From Sphingomonadales bacterium (GTDB lineage: Bacteria; Pseudomonadota; Alphaproteobacteria; Sphingomonadales; Sphingomonadaceae): DNA of 28,153 bases. The stretch covers positions 1 to 28,153 of the forward strand of contig JAGWVC010000050.1 of the NCBI GenBank assembly GCA_018971065.1. The letters run 5' to 3'. Below are positions 1 to 7,722 of the stretch, piece by piece. The notes under the pieces were generated by a model that searched no databases, had not been told where the DNA came from, and saw only the letters and a list, made by a program, of their open reading frames with translations. Every line of letters begins with the position of its first letter. Positions within the stretch are counted from its first letter, which is position 1. Both the position numbers and the translations under genes were made by a program.

Positions 1-366
1 CGGCTCGTCGATCAACTGCAGGAAGTTGCGCGCGCCATCGCGCACGGGCTTGGGCAGCACCGCCTTGTACGCCATCGCCGCCGGCCGGAACACGAAGCGG
101 TCGATCGGCCGGTTGATCGCATAGAACACGCGGTTGATCGGTTGCAGCGGATCGGTCTCGCCGGGCACGCGGGGCACCACGTCATCCAGCGCGGGTGTGG
201 TGGGGGCTGGCGCAGCGGCGGGCGCAACCGGCGTGGGCACCACGATCGCGGGAGCCGTTGGCGCCGCCACAGCCTCGGCAGGCGCTGCCGCAGGCGTCGG
301 TGTCGCCGGATCGGCCGGCGCAGGCAGCGTAACCGCCATCTGCAAGGCAAGATAGGCCCCCAGCAT
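1..366 (-). CDS. MlaA/VacJ-like outer-membrane lipid transport protein (partial, 3' end beyond window)
   Basis: The first 122 codons are visible and the gene runs off the left edge. Residues 1-18 are hydrophobic, like a signal peptide, followed by an Ala/Pro/Val-rich linker to about residue 65. A segment from about residue 70 then matches the start of the MlaA domain (DPLQPINRVFYAINRPIDRF, then a basic Lys-Pro-Val-Arg stretch and a Phe-Leu segment). MlaA sits in the outer membrane and, with MlaFEDB and MlaC, removes misplaced phospholipids. No Cys occurs anywhere in the visible part, so the usual lipobox is not seen. The ATG overlaps the hpnK stop codon by one base (TGATG), implying translational coupling to hopanoid genes. 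A GTG lies directly upstream in frame. I infer that it helps place hopanoids or lipids in the outer membrane; the family call is fairly sure, the role is not. Confidence 0.75.
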   Translation of the reverse strand, partial: MLGAYLALQMAVTLPAPADPATPTPAAAPAEAVAAPTAPAIVVPTPVAPAAAPAPTTPALDDVVPRVPGETDPLQPINRVFYAINRPIDRFVFRPAAMAYKAVLPKPVRDGARNFLQLIDEP

Positions 367-1196
367 CACCGCACTCCCGTGAAATCGGCGAATCGTCCCG
401 TCACCGCCCCGCTTGCGGATAGCGCCGCGCACACGCCGGGATCAAGCAGCGCCGCCAATTCGTCACCATATCGATAGCCCGGCGCGCTGCCGGGATAGTC
501 CCCGGTTGCCGGATGCGCATAGATTTCGCTCAAGCCGTCGGGCAGCGCCGCGATCGCCGCCGCCATCGCGGCGGCATCGAAATGCCCGCTGGCGGCAAGC
601 CCGAATACGGTATCGTTCACCAGCAGGCCCTGCCGTCGCCAGCCGCGCCCCAGCACCCCCGCCCACCATGCCAGCACGCCGCCGCCCGGCTCGCGCGGCA
701 TCCGCATAGCGTTCAGCCCATGCCGGCGCCCCGCGTCGCGGATTGCTGCCGCAATCACCGGATGCAGGTGGAAATGCTTGTGCGCGTTGGCATGGTCCAG
801 CGCCAGCCCGGTTGCCGCGAACGCCGCGAACTGCGCCGCCACTTCGGCGCGCATCTGTGCCCGCGCCGCCGGAACGAACGCCACCAGCAATGCCGTTGCC
901 AGCATCGATTCGCGAAACCGGCCGTCCGCGCTCACCAGCCAGGAAACCCGCGCCGGCGGCAGCACGGGAACACCGTCGCACAGCACCACGTGCAGGCCCA
1001 CGCCCAGCGCGGGCAGCCGCCGCGCCCGTGCCACCGCATCGTCGCACGCCGCGCCGCCGACCATCAGGCTGGCCGCCGTCAGGATGCCCTCGACGTGTGC
1101 CCGCTCCACCGCCTCGTTCACGGCCGGGGCGGCGCCGAAATCGTCGGCTGTCACCACCACGCGCCGTGCCGGCGTCGCGGTCCTGCCCCCGGTCAA
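366..1196 (-). CDS. hpnK: HpnK, YdjC/ChbG-family deacetylase of the hopanoid pathway
   Basis: This is a carbohydrate deacetylase-like protein of 276 residues. The N-terminus has the metal-binding TADDFG motif at residues 16-21, and a His-rich segment (DHANAHKHFHLHP) near the middle supplies further metal ligands. HpnK is thought to deacetylate the GlcNAc that HpnI adds to bacteriohopanetetrol, giving the glucosamine form. The longest frame starts at a TTG at 1196, 14 bp after hpnJ, without a clear ribosome-binding site. GTG codons at residues 13-15, just before the metal motif, are alternative starts. The gene lies third in a leftward operon hpnI-hpnJ-hpnK-mlaA-like. The family is clear from motif and context; the start is uncertain. 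Confidence 0.88.
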   Translation of the reverse strand: MTGGRTATPARRVVVTADDFGAAPAVNEAVERAHVEGILTAASLMVGGAACDDAVARARRLPALGVGLHVVLCDGVPVLPPARVSWLVSADGRFRESMLATALLVAFVPAARAQMRAEVAAQFAAFAATGLALDHANAHKHFHLHPVIAAAIRDAGRRHGLNAMRMPREPGGGVLAWWAGVLGRGWRRQGLLVNDTVFGLAASGHFDAAAMAAAIAALPDGLSEIYAHPATGDYPGSAPGYRYGDELAALLDPGVCAALSASGAVTGRFADFTGVR

Positions 1197-1210
1197 GGCG
1201 AAGGGAACGG

Positions 1211-2656
1211 TCAGGCGGCTTCCTTGCGGCGGCGCAGGAAGTCGAAGAACTCCACGCCTTCGCGCAGGCGACGCTTCATCATGTCCCAGTCGCGCAGCAT
1301 TTCGCCCATGATCGCGCCGATCTTGCGCGGGCGGAAGTAGAAGCGGCGATAGAATTCCTCGACCTTGTCGAAGATCACCTCGCGCGAGAGGTGCGGATAG
1401 GACAATTGCGCGATCTGGTTGCCGCCGTCGGTCAGCAGGTCGTCGCTGCCGTCGAACCAGCCGTTTTCGGTCGCCTGCTTGTACAGGAACGTGCCGGGAT
1501 ACGGCGCGGCCAGCGACACCTGGATGGTGTGCGGGTTCAGTTCGATCGCATAGCGGATCGATTCCTCGATCGTCTCCAGCGTCTCGCCCGGCAGGCCCAG
1601 GATGAAGGTGCCGTGGATGGTCAGCCCCAGCGCGTGCGCATCCTTGGTGAACTGGCGCGCCACCTTGGTCAGCAGGCCCTTCTTGATGTTGTGCAGGATC
1701 TGCTGGTTGCCGCTTTCATAGCCCACCAGCAGCACACGGCAGCCGCCCGCCTTCATTGCCGCCAGCACCCGCTGCGGCACGTTGGCCTTGGCGTTGCAGC
1801 CCCAGGTGACGGGGAACCCCGGCTTGCCGAAGCCCAGCTTCGCCAGCTCGCCCGACAGCTCGACCACGAAATCGTGCGCGTCGGCCAGGGTGTCGTCGTC
1901 GAAGAAGATTTCCTTGATCTCGGGCATTTCCTTGAGGACGTATTTCACCTCCTCGATCACCTTCGCCACGCTGCGATGGCGATAGTTGTGCCCGCTGATC
2001 GTCTGCGGCCACAGGCAGAAGGTGCAGCGGCTCTTGCAGCCGCGCCCCGTGTAGAACGACACGTAGGGATGGCGCTGGTAGCCGCCGAAATACTTGGTCA
2101 GGTCCAGGTCGCGGCGATAGATCGGGCTGACCATCGGCAGCACGTCCATGTCCTCGATCGGCGCGCGGTCCTTGTTGCGCACGATATTGCCATCGGGCGC
2201 CCGATACGTGATGCCGTCCACTTCGGCCAGCGGCTTGCCCTCGGCCAGTTCCACGCAGGTGAAGTCGTATTCCTCGCGGCAGACGAAATCGATGGCCTTG
2301 CTGGCCTGAAGGCTTGCCTCGTCCTCGATCATCACCTTGGCGCCGACAAAGCCGACCAGGCAGTTCGGGTTGCGCGCCTTGATCAGCTCGGCGGTCTGCA
2401 CGTCCTGCCGGAAGCTGGGGGTGGAGGTGTGCAGGAACACCAGCTCGATGCCGTCGAACTCGTGCGCGATGTCGTCCCACGATTGGTCGTGCGCGGGCGC
2501 GTCGATCAGCTTCGATCCCGGCACCATCGCCGCCGGCTGGGCGATCCAGGTGGGATACCAGAAGCTCTTCACCTCGCGCTTCATCTGATAGCGGGCGCCG
2601 GCGCCGCCGTCATAACCGTCGAACGAGGGGCCTTGCAGGAACAGGGTACGCTTCAT
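1211..2656 (-). CDS. hpnJ: HpnJ, B12-binding-type radical SAM enzyme of hopanoid side-chain synthesis
   Basis: The protein has 481 residues. The N-terminal part (about 1-170) resembles the cobalamin-binding half of B12-dependent radical SAM proteins. The radical SAM core follows, with the iron-sulfur ligands Cys207, Cys211 and Cys214 in the context GRGCKSRCTFCLW. Later segments (FDDDT, GYESGNQQIL, GTFILGLPGET) are typical of this family. HpnJ has been linked to forming the cyclitol ether of bacteriohopanetetrol from the glucosamine form, by contracting the sugar ring. A AGGA-like ribosome site lies upstream of the ATG. It is 24 bp downstream of hpnI and 14 bp upstream of hpnK, so the three genes probably share a transcript. 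Hopanoid context makes HpnJ far more likely than another B12 radical SAM enzyme. Confidence 0.93.
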   Translation of the reverse strand: MKRTLFLQGPSFDGYDGGAGARYQMKREVKSFWYPTWIAQPAAMVPGSKLIDAPAHDQSWDDIAHEFDGIELVFLHTSTPSFRQDVQTAELIKARNPNCLVGFVGAKVMIEDEASLQASKAIDFVCREEYDFTCVELAEGKPLAEVDGITYRAPDGNIVRNKDRAPIEDMDVLPMVSPIYRRDLDLTKYFGGYQRHPYVSFYTGRGCKSRCTFCLWPQTISGHNYRHRSVAKVIEEVKYVLKEMPEIKEIFFDDDTLADAHDFVVELSGELAKLGFGKPGFPVTWGCNAKANVPQRVLAAMKAGGCRVLLVGYESGNQQILHNIKKGLLTKVARQFTKDAHALGLTIHGTFILGLPGETLETIEESIRYAIELNPHTIQVSLAAPYPGTFLYKQATENGWFDGSDDLLTDGGNQIAQLSYPHLSREVIFDKVEEFYRRFYFRPRKIGAIMGEMLRDWDMMKRRLREGVEFFDFLRRRKEAA

Positions 2657-2680
2657 GAAATTCGTTGTCCTGTGGGGGAA

Positions 2681-3838
2681 TTAGGGAGCAGGCGCCGGCC
2701 GTGAACGGATGCGCCCGTCACCCGCCATTGTAAGGCGATGCCCGCGCCAATCAATCGTTCGCGCGGTCAGGCTGGCGAGAAACACGAAAAAGCCGACGAA
2801 ATCGGATAGCACAAGATCGATCACCGTGCCACTCGAATGCCCGGCCTGCCGGTCCACCGTCGCCTTTACCAGCCAGCGCGCCGCCAGCGCCGCGCCGATC
2901 AGGCCCAGCCCCACCCGCGGCTGGAACAGCGCCGCCAGCACCGCCAGCGGCAGCGCGTGGGTGATCAGCGTGCCGCCGTGGGCAATGCCGACGATGCTGC
3001 GCAGCGTCACCGCCCAGCGCAGGTGATGGCGCCACAACGCGCCCCATGTCGGCTCCTCGCACGCGTGCGTCACCAGCATCGGCGGCACCGCGACGCTCAG
3101 CCCCGTGTCGCACACCGCCATGCCGATCGCATAATCGTCGGCCAGCACATCGACGAAGCGTTCGAACCCGCCGATCGCGTCCAGCGTCTCGCGGCGCAGC
3201 GCGATGGTGGAGCCCATGCACGGCTGCGACAGGCCGAAATGCAGCGCCAGCGTCATGTTCGGCATCATCGCATAGGAAATCGCCGCCGCGCCGATTTCCG
3301 ACCAGCGCCCGGCATCGCCCCGGCCCAGGTACAGGCACGAGACCACGCCCACCCCCGGCTGGCGCAACGCGCCCAGCACTTTCGGCAGGTAATCCGGCCC
3401 CACCGCCATGTCGCTGTCCGACAGCACCAGCAAGGGATGTCTGGCCTGCGGCATCATCGCCACCAGGTTGCCGATCTTGCCGTTTGCCCCGGCGGCGCGC
3501 GGCCCCGGCCACAGCGTGATCTCGTCCTGCGCGCGCACCGGCGCCAGCCCGCGCGCCACCGCCAGCGCGGCATCGCCCGGCTGGTTCACGCCGCACAGCA
3601 TCTGCACCGGCCCGGCATGATCCTGCGTCAGGAACGTGGCCAGGTTTTCCGCCAGCTCCGGCTCCGGCCCGTGCAGCGGCTTCAGCAGCGTTACCGCCGC
3701 ATGGCCGCGATCCTCGGGGCAGGGGCGGGCAAACCAGCGCCGGAACGTGTGGACCACGATCAGTTGATACACGCTGGCCGCCGCCGCCAGCAGCGCGGTG
3801 ATCAGGCCCAGGGCATGAATGACCGTTGGGGAAACCAT
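2681..3838 (-). CDS. hpnI: HpnI, family 2 glycosyltransferase adding GlcNAc to bacteriohopanetetrol
   Basis: This membrane-bound glycosyltransferase has 385 residues and resembles ceramide glucosyltransferases. An N-terminal membrane segment spans about residues 5-30. The catalytic domain shows DSD at 141-143, LADD at 232-235 and the HHLRW signature at 271-275, matching the D, D and (Q/R)xxRW pattern of this group. One or two membrane segments follow at about 285-350. HpnI transfers N-acetylglucosamine to bacteriohopanetetrol, the step before HpnK and HpnJ. It is the first gene of the leftward arm; an AGGGAA site lies about 10 bases before the ATG. It diverges from hpnA across a short gap. 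Function is by family and gene order. Confidence 0.92.
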   Translation of the reverse strand: MVSPTVIHALGLITALLAAAASVYQLIVVHTFRRWFARPCPEDRGHAAVTLLKPLHGPEPELAENLATFLTQDHAGPVQMLCGVNQPGDAALAVARGLAPVRAQDEITLWPGPRAAGANGKIGNLVAMMPQARHPLLVLSDSDMAVGPDYLPKVLGALRQPGVGVVSCLYLGRGDAGRWSEIGAAAISYAMMPNMTLALHFGLSQPCMGSTIALRRETLDAIGGFERFVDVLADDYAIGMAVCDTGLSVAVPPMLVTHACEEPTWGALWRHHLRWAVTLRSIVGIAHGGTLITHALPLAVLAALFQPRVGLGLIGAALAARWLVKATVDRQAGHSSGTVIDLVLSDFVGFFVFLASLTARTIDWRGHRLTMAGDGRIRSRPAPAP

Positions 3839-3897
3839 TGCGTCGCGTTCCCTACACCGCTTCCCCGCTCGCGCAAAAGAAACTACTAGCCGTCGCC
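3839..3897. promoter_or_regulatory. divergent gap between the two hopanoid operons
   Basis: These 59 bases separate the hpnI ATG (leftward) from the probable hpnA GTG (rightward). Two transcripts must begin here or inside the opposite coding starts, so the region probably carries overlapping divergent promoters. I see no convincing -35/-10 pair; the AT-richest part is near 3878-3890. This is inferred from gene arrangement only. Confidence 0.4.
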
Positions 3898-4914
3898 GTG
3901 GATGGGCAGCTTGTCATCGTAACCGGCGTCGCCGGCTTTCTCGGCTCGGCCGTGGCGCGGCTGCTGGCGGCGGAGGGCGCGCGCGTGCGCGGCGTGGTCC
4001 GTGCGTCCAGCCCGCGCGCCAACCTTGCCGATTTTCCCGGCGAACTGGCGGAGGCGGACCTGCGCGATCCCGCCGCCGTGGCGCGCGCGTTCACCGGTGA
4101 ACCGGCCGCCTGCCTCTACCACGTCGCCGCCGACTACCGCATCTGGGCGCGTGACCCGGAAGAGATCGTCCGCAACAACCTGGGCCTCACGCGCACGGTG
4201 ATGGAAGCTGCGCTGGCCACCGGCATCCCCCGCGTGGTCCACACCAGTTCGGTTGCCACGCTGCTGCCGCTGCACGGTGGCCCGTCCGACGAAACCCGCC
4301 CGGCCCGCCCCGAACAGGCGGTTGGCGCCTACAAGCGCAGCAAGGTCGTCGCCGAACGCCTTGTCGAGGACATGGTGTGCACGCGCGGCCTGCCCGCCGT
4401 CATCGTCAACCCGTCCACGCCGATCGGCCCGCGCGACGTTCACCCCACCCCCACCGGCCGCATCCTGGTCGAGGCCGCCACTGGCAAGATGCCCGCCTAT
4501 GTCGATTCGGGGCTGAACCTCGTCCATGTGGATGATGTCGCGCGCGGCCACCTGCTCGCCGCCGCGAAGGGCCGCATCGGTGAGCGTTATGTGCTGGGCG
4601 GGCAGGATGTCACGCTGGCGCAGATGCTGGCCGATATTGCCGGCATGGTCGGCCGCAAGCCGCCCACCGTCAGCCTGCCGCGCGCGCCGCTGTTCCCACT
4701 GGCTTATGCGGCGGAGGCCTTCGCGCGCCTGACCGGGCGCGAACCGTTCCTCAGCGTCGATTCGCTGCGCATGGCCGCGCATCACATGTACTATTCGTCG
4801 GCCAAGGCAGAGGCGGAACTGGGCTACACCCACCGCCCTTATCGCGAAGCCCTTGCCGATGCGCTCGCCTGGTTCCGCGCAGCAGGCCAGATCGATTCCG
4901 GGCTCCTCGCATGA
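3898..4914 (+). CDS. hpnA: HpnA, NAD(P)-dependent epimerase/reductase-like hopanoid protein
   Basis: This extended short-chain dehydrogenase resembles dihydroflavonol reductases. I chose the GTG at 3898, giving 338 residues, because it puts the Rossmann motif TGVAGFLG at residues 9-16, as expected for the family. The frame stays open to an ATG at 3826, but that would overlap the start of hpnI. Tyr145 and Lys149 form the YxxxK active site (context AYKRSK), with Ser117 before it. HpnA is a conserved member of hopanoid clusters whose exact substrate is not settled to my knowledge; a role in side-chain maturation is usually proposed. It opens the rightward arm and overlaps hpnB by 4 bp (ATGA). 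Confidence 0.88.
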   Translation: MDGQLVIVTGVAGFLGSAVARLLAAEGARVRGVVRASSPRANLADFPGELAEADLRDPAAVARAFTGEPAACLYHVAADYRIWARDPEEIVRNNLGLTRTVMEAALATGIPRVVHTSSVATLLPLHGGPSDETRPARPEQAVGAYKRSKVVAERLVEDMVCTRGLPAVIVNPSTPIGPRDVHPTPTGRILVEAATGKMPAYVDSGLNLVHVDDVARGHLLAAAKGRIGERYVLGGQDVTLAQMLADIAGMVGRKPPTVSLPRAPLFPLAYAAEAFARLTGREPFLSVDSLRMAAHHMYYSSAKAEAELGYTHRPYREALADALAWFRAAGQIDSGLLA

Positions 4915-6038
4915 TCGCGCTCGGCGCCCTCACGGTCGTGATCTGGCTGGCGCTGCTGGCGGCGCGGTTCTGGACCACGGCCGAAAACGACGAAGCCGCC
5001 CCCCGCGCCACCCCGCCGCAATGGCCGGCGGTGGTCGCCGTCGTTCCCGCGCGTGACGAGGCCGACGTCATCGCCCGCTCGCTCGCCAGCCTGGCCGCGC
5101 AGGACTATCCCGGCGATTTCCGCGTGATCCTGGTGGACGACAACTCCACAGACGGCACCGGCGCCATCGCCCGTCGGCTCGGCTCGCCCCGCATCGAGGT
5201 GCGCAGCGGCGCTCCGCTCGCACCGGGCTGGACCGGCAAGCTCTGGGCGCTGTCGCAGGGCATCGCCGCCGCCGGAACGCCCGAATGGCTCTGGCTGACC
5301 GACGCCGACATCGAACACGCGCCCGACACGCTGCGCCGCCTGGTCAAGATCGCCCACGGCGGCAATCGCAGGCTGGTCTCGTTCATGGCCCTGCTGCATT
5401 GCCGCACCGCGCCCGAACGGCCGCTGGTCCCGGCGTTCATCTATTTCTTCAAGATGCTTTACCCGTTCGGCTGGATCAACAAGACACGCGGATTCATGGC
5501 GCGGTGGACCGGCGCCGCCGGCGGCTGCGTGCTGGTCAATCGTGCCGCGCTGGAGGCCGCCGGTGGCGTGGCCGCGATGCGCGGCGCGCTGATCGATGAT
5601 TGCACGCTGGGCGCGCTGATCAAGCGGCAGGGGCCGATCTGGCTGGGCCTGTCGAAGCGCAGCCGCTCGATCCGCCCTTATGATACGGCGGGGGAGATCG
5701 CGGCGATGATTTCCCGCTCCGCCTATGCCCAGCTCCGCTACAATCCGCTGCTGCTGCTGGGCACGGTGCTGGGGCTCGCGCTGGTGTTCATGGCCGCGCC
5801 GGCGTTGGCGCTGCTGGGCCACGGCACCGCCCGCCTGCTAGGCGCGCTGGCCTGGGCGATGATGGCGCTGAGCTGGCTGCCGGTGTTGGCCTGGTATCGC
5901 CGTTCGCCGCTGTGGGCGCCGCTGCTGCCGCTGGTCGCCGCGTTCTACGGCTGGTGTACCATTGTCTCGGGAATCGCCTTCCATCGCGGCAAGGGTGGCA
6001 TGTGGAAGGGCCGCGCGCAGGCAATGGCAAAAGCATGA
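4911..6038 (+). CDS. hpnB: HpnB, family 2 glycosyltransferase of hopanoid clusters
   Basis: This membrane glycosyltransferase has 375 residues. A membrane segment spans residues 3-20. The GT-A domain shows VDDNSTDGTG at 75-84 and LTDADIEH at 129-136, which contains the metal-binding DxD. At least two further hydrophobic segments lie in the last 90 residues. HpnB is regularly found between hpnA and hpnC; its acceptor is not firmly known, and it is distinct from HpnI, which is also present here. It overlaps hpnA and hpnC by 4 bp each, so translation is probably coupled along the operon. The call rests on domain plus position. Confidence 0.88.
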   Translation: MIALGALTVVIWLALLAARFWTTAENDEAAPRATPPQWPAVVAVVPARDEADVIARSLASLAAQDYPGDFRVILVDDNSTDGTGAIARRLGSPRIEVRSGAPLAPGWTGKLWALSQGIAAAGTPEWLWLTDADIEHAPDTLRRLVKIAHGGNRRLVSFMALLHCRTAPERPLVPAFIYFFKMLYPFGWINKTRGFMARWTGAAGGCVLVNRAALEAAGGVAAMRGALIDDCTLGALIKRQGPIWLGLSKRSRSIRPYDTAGEIAAMISRSAYAQLRYNPLLLLGTVLGLALVFMAAPALALLGHGTARLLGALAWAMMALSWLPVLAWYRRSPLWAPLLPLVAAFYGWCTIVSGIAFHRGKGGMWKGRAQAMAKA

Positions 6039-6874
6039 ACAGTGCCGCACAACTCGCCTCCGGCAAGGGGCACACGCAAGAGAATTTCCCGGTCGCCTCG
6101 TGGCTGGTGCGGCCCGACGCCCGCGCGCCGATCCTTGCCTACTACCGCTTCGCCCGCATCGCCGACGACGTGGCCGACCACGAGACCGCTTTGGCGGAGG
6201 AGAAGCTGGCGCTGCTGGCCAACCTGCGCGCGGGCCTGTCCGGCGAAGGCGCGGCCGAGGCGATGGCTCTGGCGCGGGTCGCCCAGGCGCGCGGTATCGA
6301 TCTCGTCCACGCCCACGACCTGCTCGACGCGTTCACCCGCGACGTCACCCAAACGCGCTATCCCGATTGGGACGACCTGATCGACTATTGCACGAAGTCT
6401 GCCATGCCGGTCGGCCGCTTCGTGCTGGACGTCCACGGTGAGGACCGCGCCTTGTGGCCGATGAACGATGCGCTGTGCGCGGCGTTGCAGGTCATCAATC
6501 ACCTGCAGGATTGCGGCAAGGACTACCACGCGCTGAACCGCGTCTATGTCCCGCAGGACGCACTGGCCGCTGCCGGGGTGCCCACCGAGGCGCTGGGCGC
6601 CGCGCGGGCCACGCCCGAACTGCTTGCCGTCATCCACGCCCTGGCCGCGCGCACGCTGGATCTGCTGCGCGAAGCCGTGCCGTTCGCGCGCCATGTCCGC
6701 GACCTGCGCCTTTCCGCCGAAGTCGCGGTGATCCAGCGCCTCGCGGTCGATCTCACCGAAGGGCTGATGCGGCGCGACCCGCTCAGCCAGTCCGTCCACC
6801 ACGGCAAGCTGCGCTCGGGCGCGCTTGCCCTCGGCGCGATCGTGCGCCACGGGCTGGGCCGCATCCTGTCATGA
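6035..6874 (+). CDS. hpnC: HpnC, hydroxysqualene synthase
   Basis: This trans-isoprenyl diphosphate synthase-fold protein has 279 residues. The first Asp-rich motif is DDVAD at 44-48. The second region reads LQDCGKD at 157-163, with Asp159 and Asp163 placed for magnesium binding. In the three-enzyme bacterial squalene route, HpnC converts presqualene diphosphate to hydroxysqualene. The ATG at 6035 overlaps the hpnB stop codon and gives the expected N-terminus; the frame is open further upstream but only inside hpnB. It overlaps hpnD by 4 bp. HpnC and HpnD are paralogues, and the order C-D-E is the usual one. Confidence 0.93.
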   Translation: MNSAAQLASGKGHTQENFPVASWLVRPDARAPILAYYRFARIADDVADHETALAEEKLALLANLRAGLSGEGAAEAMALARVAQARGIDLVHAHDLLDAFTRDVTQTRYPDWDDLIDYCTKSAMPVGRFVLDVHGEDRALWPMNDALCAALQVINHLQDCGKDYHALNRVYVPQDALAAAGVPTEALGAARATPELLAVIHALAARTLDLLREAVPFARHVRDLRLSAEVAVIQRLAVDLTEGLMRRDPLSQSVHHGKLRSGALALGAIVRHGLGRILS

Positions 6875-7722
6875 ACCAGCCGCTTTCCTCCCCGCTCGAC
6901 GATCCCGCGCTGCGCGCCAAGGTTGCCGGTTCCTCGTTCTATGCCGGGATGCGCGTGCTGCCCCCGGCCCAGCGCGAGGCGATGTTCGCGATCTATGCGT
7001 TCTGCCGCCGGGTGGACGACATTGCCGACGATGACGGCGCCGATCCCGAAACCCGCACCGCCGCGCTTGACCAGTGGCGCACCGATCTTGCCGCACTCTA
7101 TGCTGGCCGCCACGGCGGCGTGGCGGAAATGCTGCGCGCCGCGGTGAGCCGGTTCGACCTGCAACACGCCGATTTCGTTGCGGTGATCGACGGCATGGCG
7201 ATGGATGTGGCCGGGCCGATCCGCTGGCCCGACTATGCCACGCTCGACCTCTACTGCGATCGCGTCGCTTCCGCCGTCGGTCGCCTGTCGGTCCATGTGT
7301 TCGGCATGGAGCGTGAGCCGGGGCTGGCGCTGGCGCACCACCTCGGTCGCGCGCTGCAATTGACCAACATCCTGCGCGACATCGACGAGGACGCCGCGAT
7401 CGGCCGCGTCTACCTGCCCGCCGAAGCGCTGGCCGCGGCCGGGATCGCGCCCACCACCCCCGAAGCGCTGGTGGCCGATCCGCGCCTCGACGACGCCGCG
7501 CACTGGCTGCTGCCGCACGCCCAGACCCATTATGCCGAAGCCGCGCGCATCCTGGCGGCAAAGCCCCGGGGGCTGCTCACCGCGCCGCGCCTGATGCAGT
7601 CCGCCTATGCCCGCGTGCTGGGGAAAATGGTGCGCCAGGGCTGGGCCGCGCCGCGCCGCCGCGTCGGCGTCAACAAGCCGCTGCTGGCGCTGGCGCTGCT
7701 GCGCCACATGGTGTTCGGATGA
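6871..7722 (+). CDS. hpnD: HpnD, presqualene diphosphate synthase
   Basis: This squalene/phytoene synthase-family protein has 283 residues. The first Asp-rich motif is DDIADD at 49-54 (context FCRRVDDIADD). The second is QLTNILRDIDED at 163-174, with Asp170 and Asp174 as ligands. HpnD joins two farnesyl diphosphates into presqualene diphosphate, which HpnC and HpnE then turn into squalene. The ATG at 6871 overlaps the hpnC stop, and the stop overlaps hpnE by 4 bp. Phytoene synthase is the alternative reading, but no carotenoid genes are nearby and the hpnC and hpnE neighbours decide it. Confidence 0.94.
   Translation: MNQPLSSPLDDPALRAKVAGSSFYAGMRVLPPAQREAMFAIYAFCRRVDDIADDDGADPETRTAALDQWRTDLAALYAGRHGGVAEMLRAAVSRFDLQHADFVAVIDGMAMDVAGPIRWPDYATLDLYCDRVASAVGRLSVHVFGMEREPGLALAHHLGRALQLTNILRDIDEDAAIGRVYLPAEALAAAGIAPTTPEALVADPRLDDAAHWLLPHAQTHYAEAARILAAKPRGLLTAPRLMQSAYARVLGKMVRQGWAAPRRRVGVNKPLLALALLRHMVFG

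Noticed and set aside
743..2704. Long open frame on the plus strand opposite hpnJ and hpnK
   Set aside because: It is Arg/Pro/Ala-rich with no motif, a normal shadow of GC-rich coding DNA; hpnJ and hpnK on the other strand have clear motifs.
3826..3897. Upstream extension of hpnA to an ATG at 3826
   Set aside because: It would overlap the divergent hpnI start and push the Rossmann motif 24 residues inward.
6871..7722. Possible phytoene synthase instead of HpnD
   Set aside because: No carotenoid genes are near, and hpnC and hpnE flank it.
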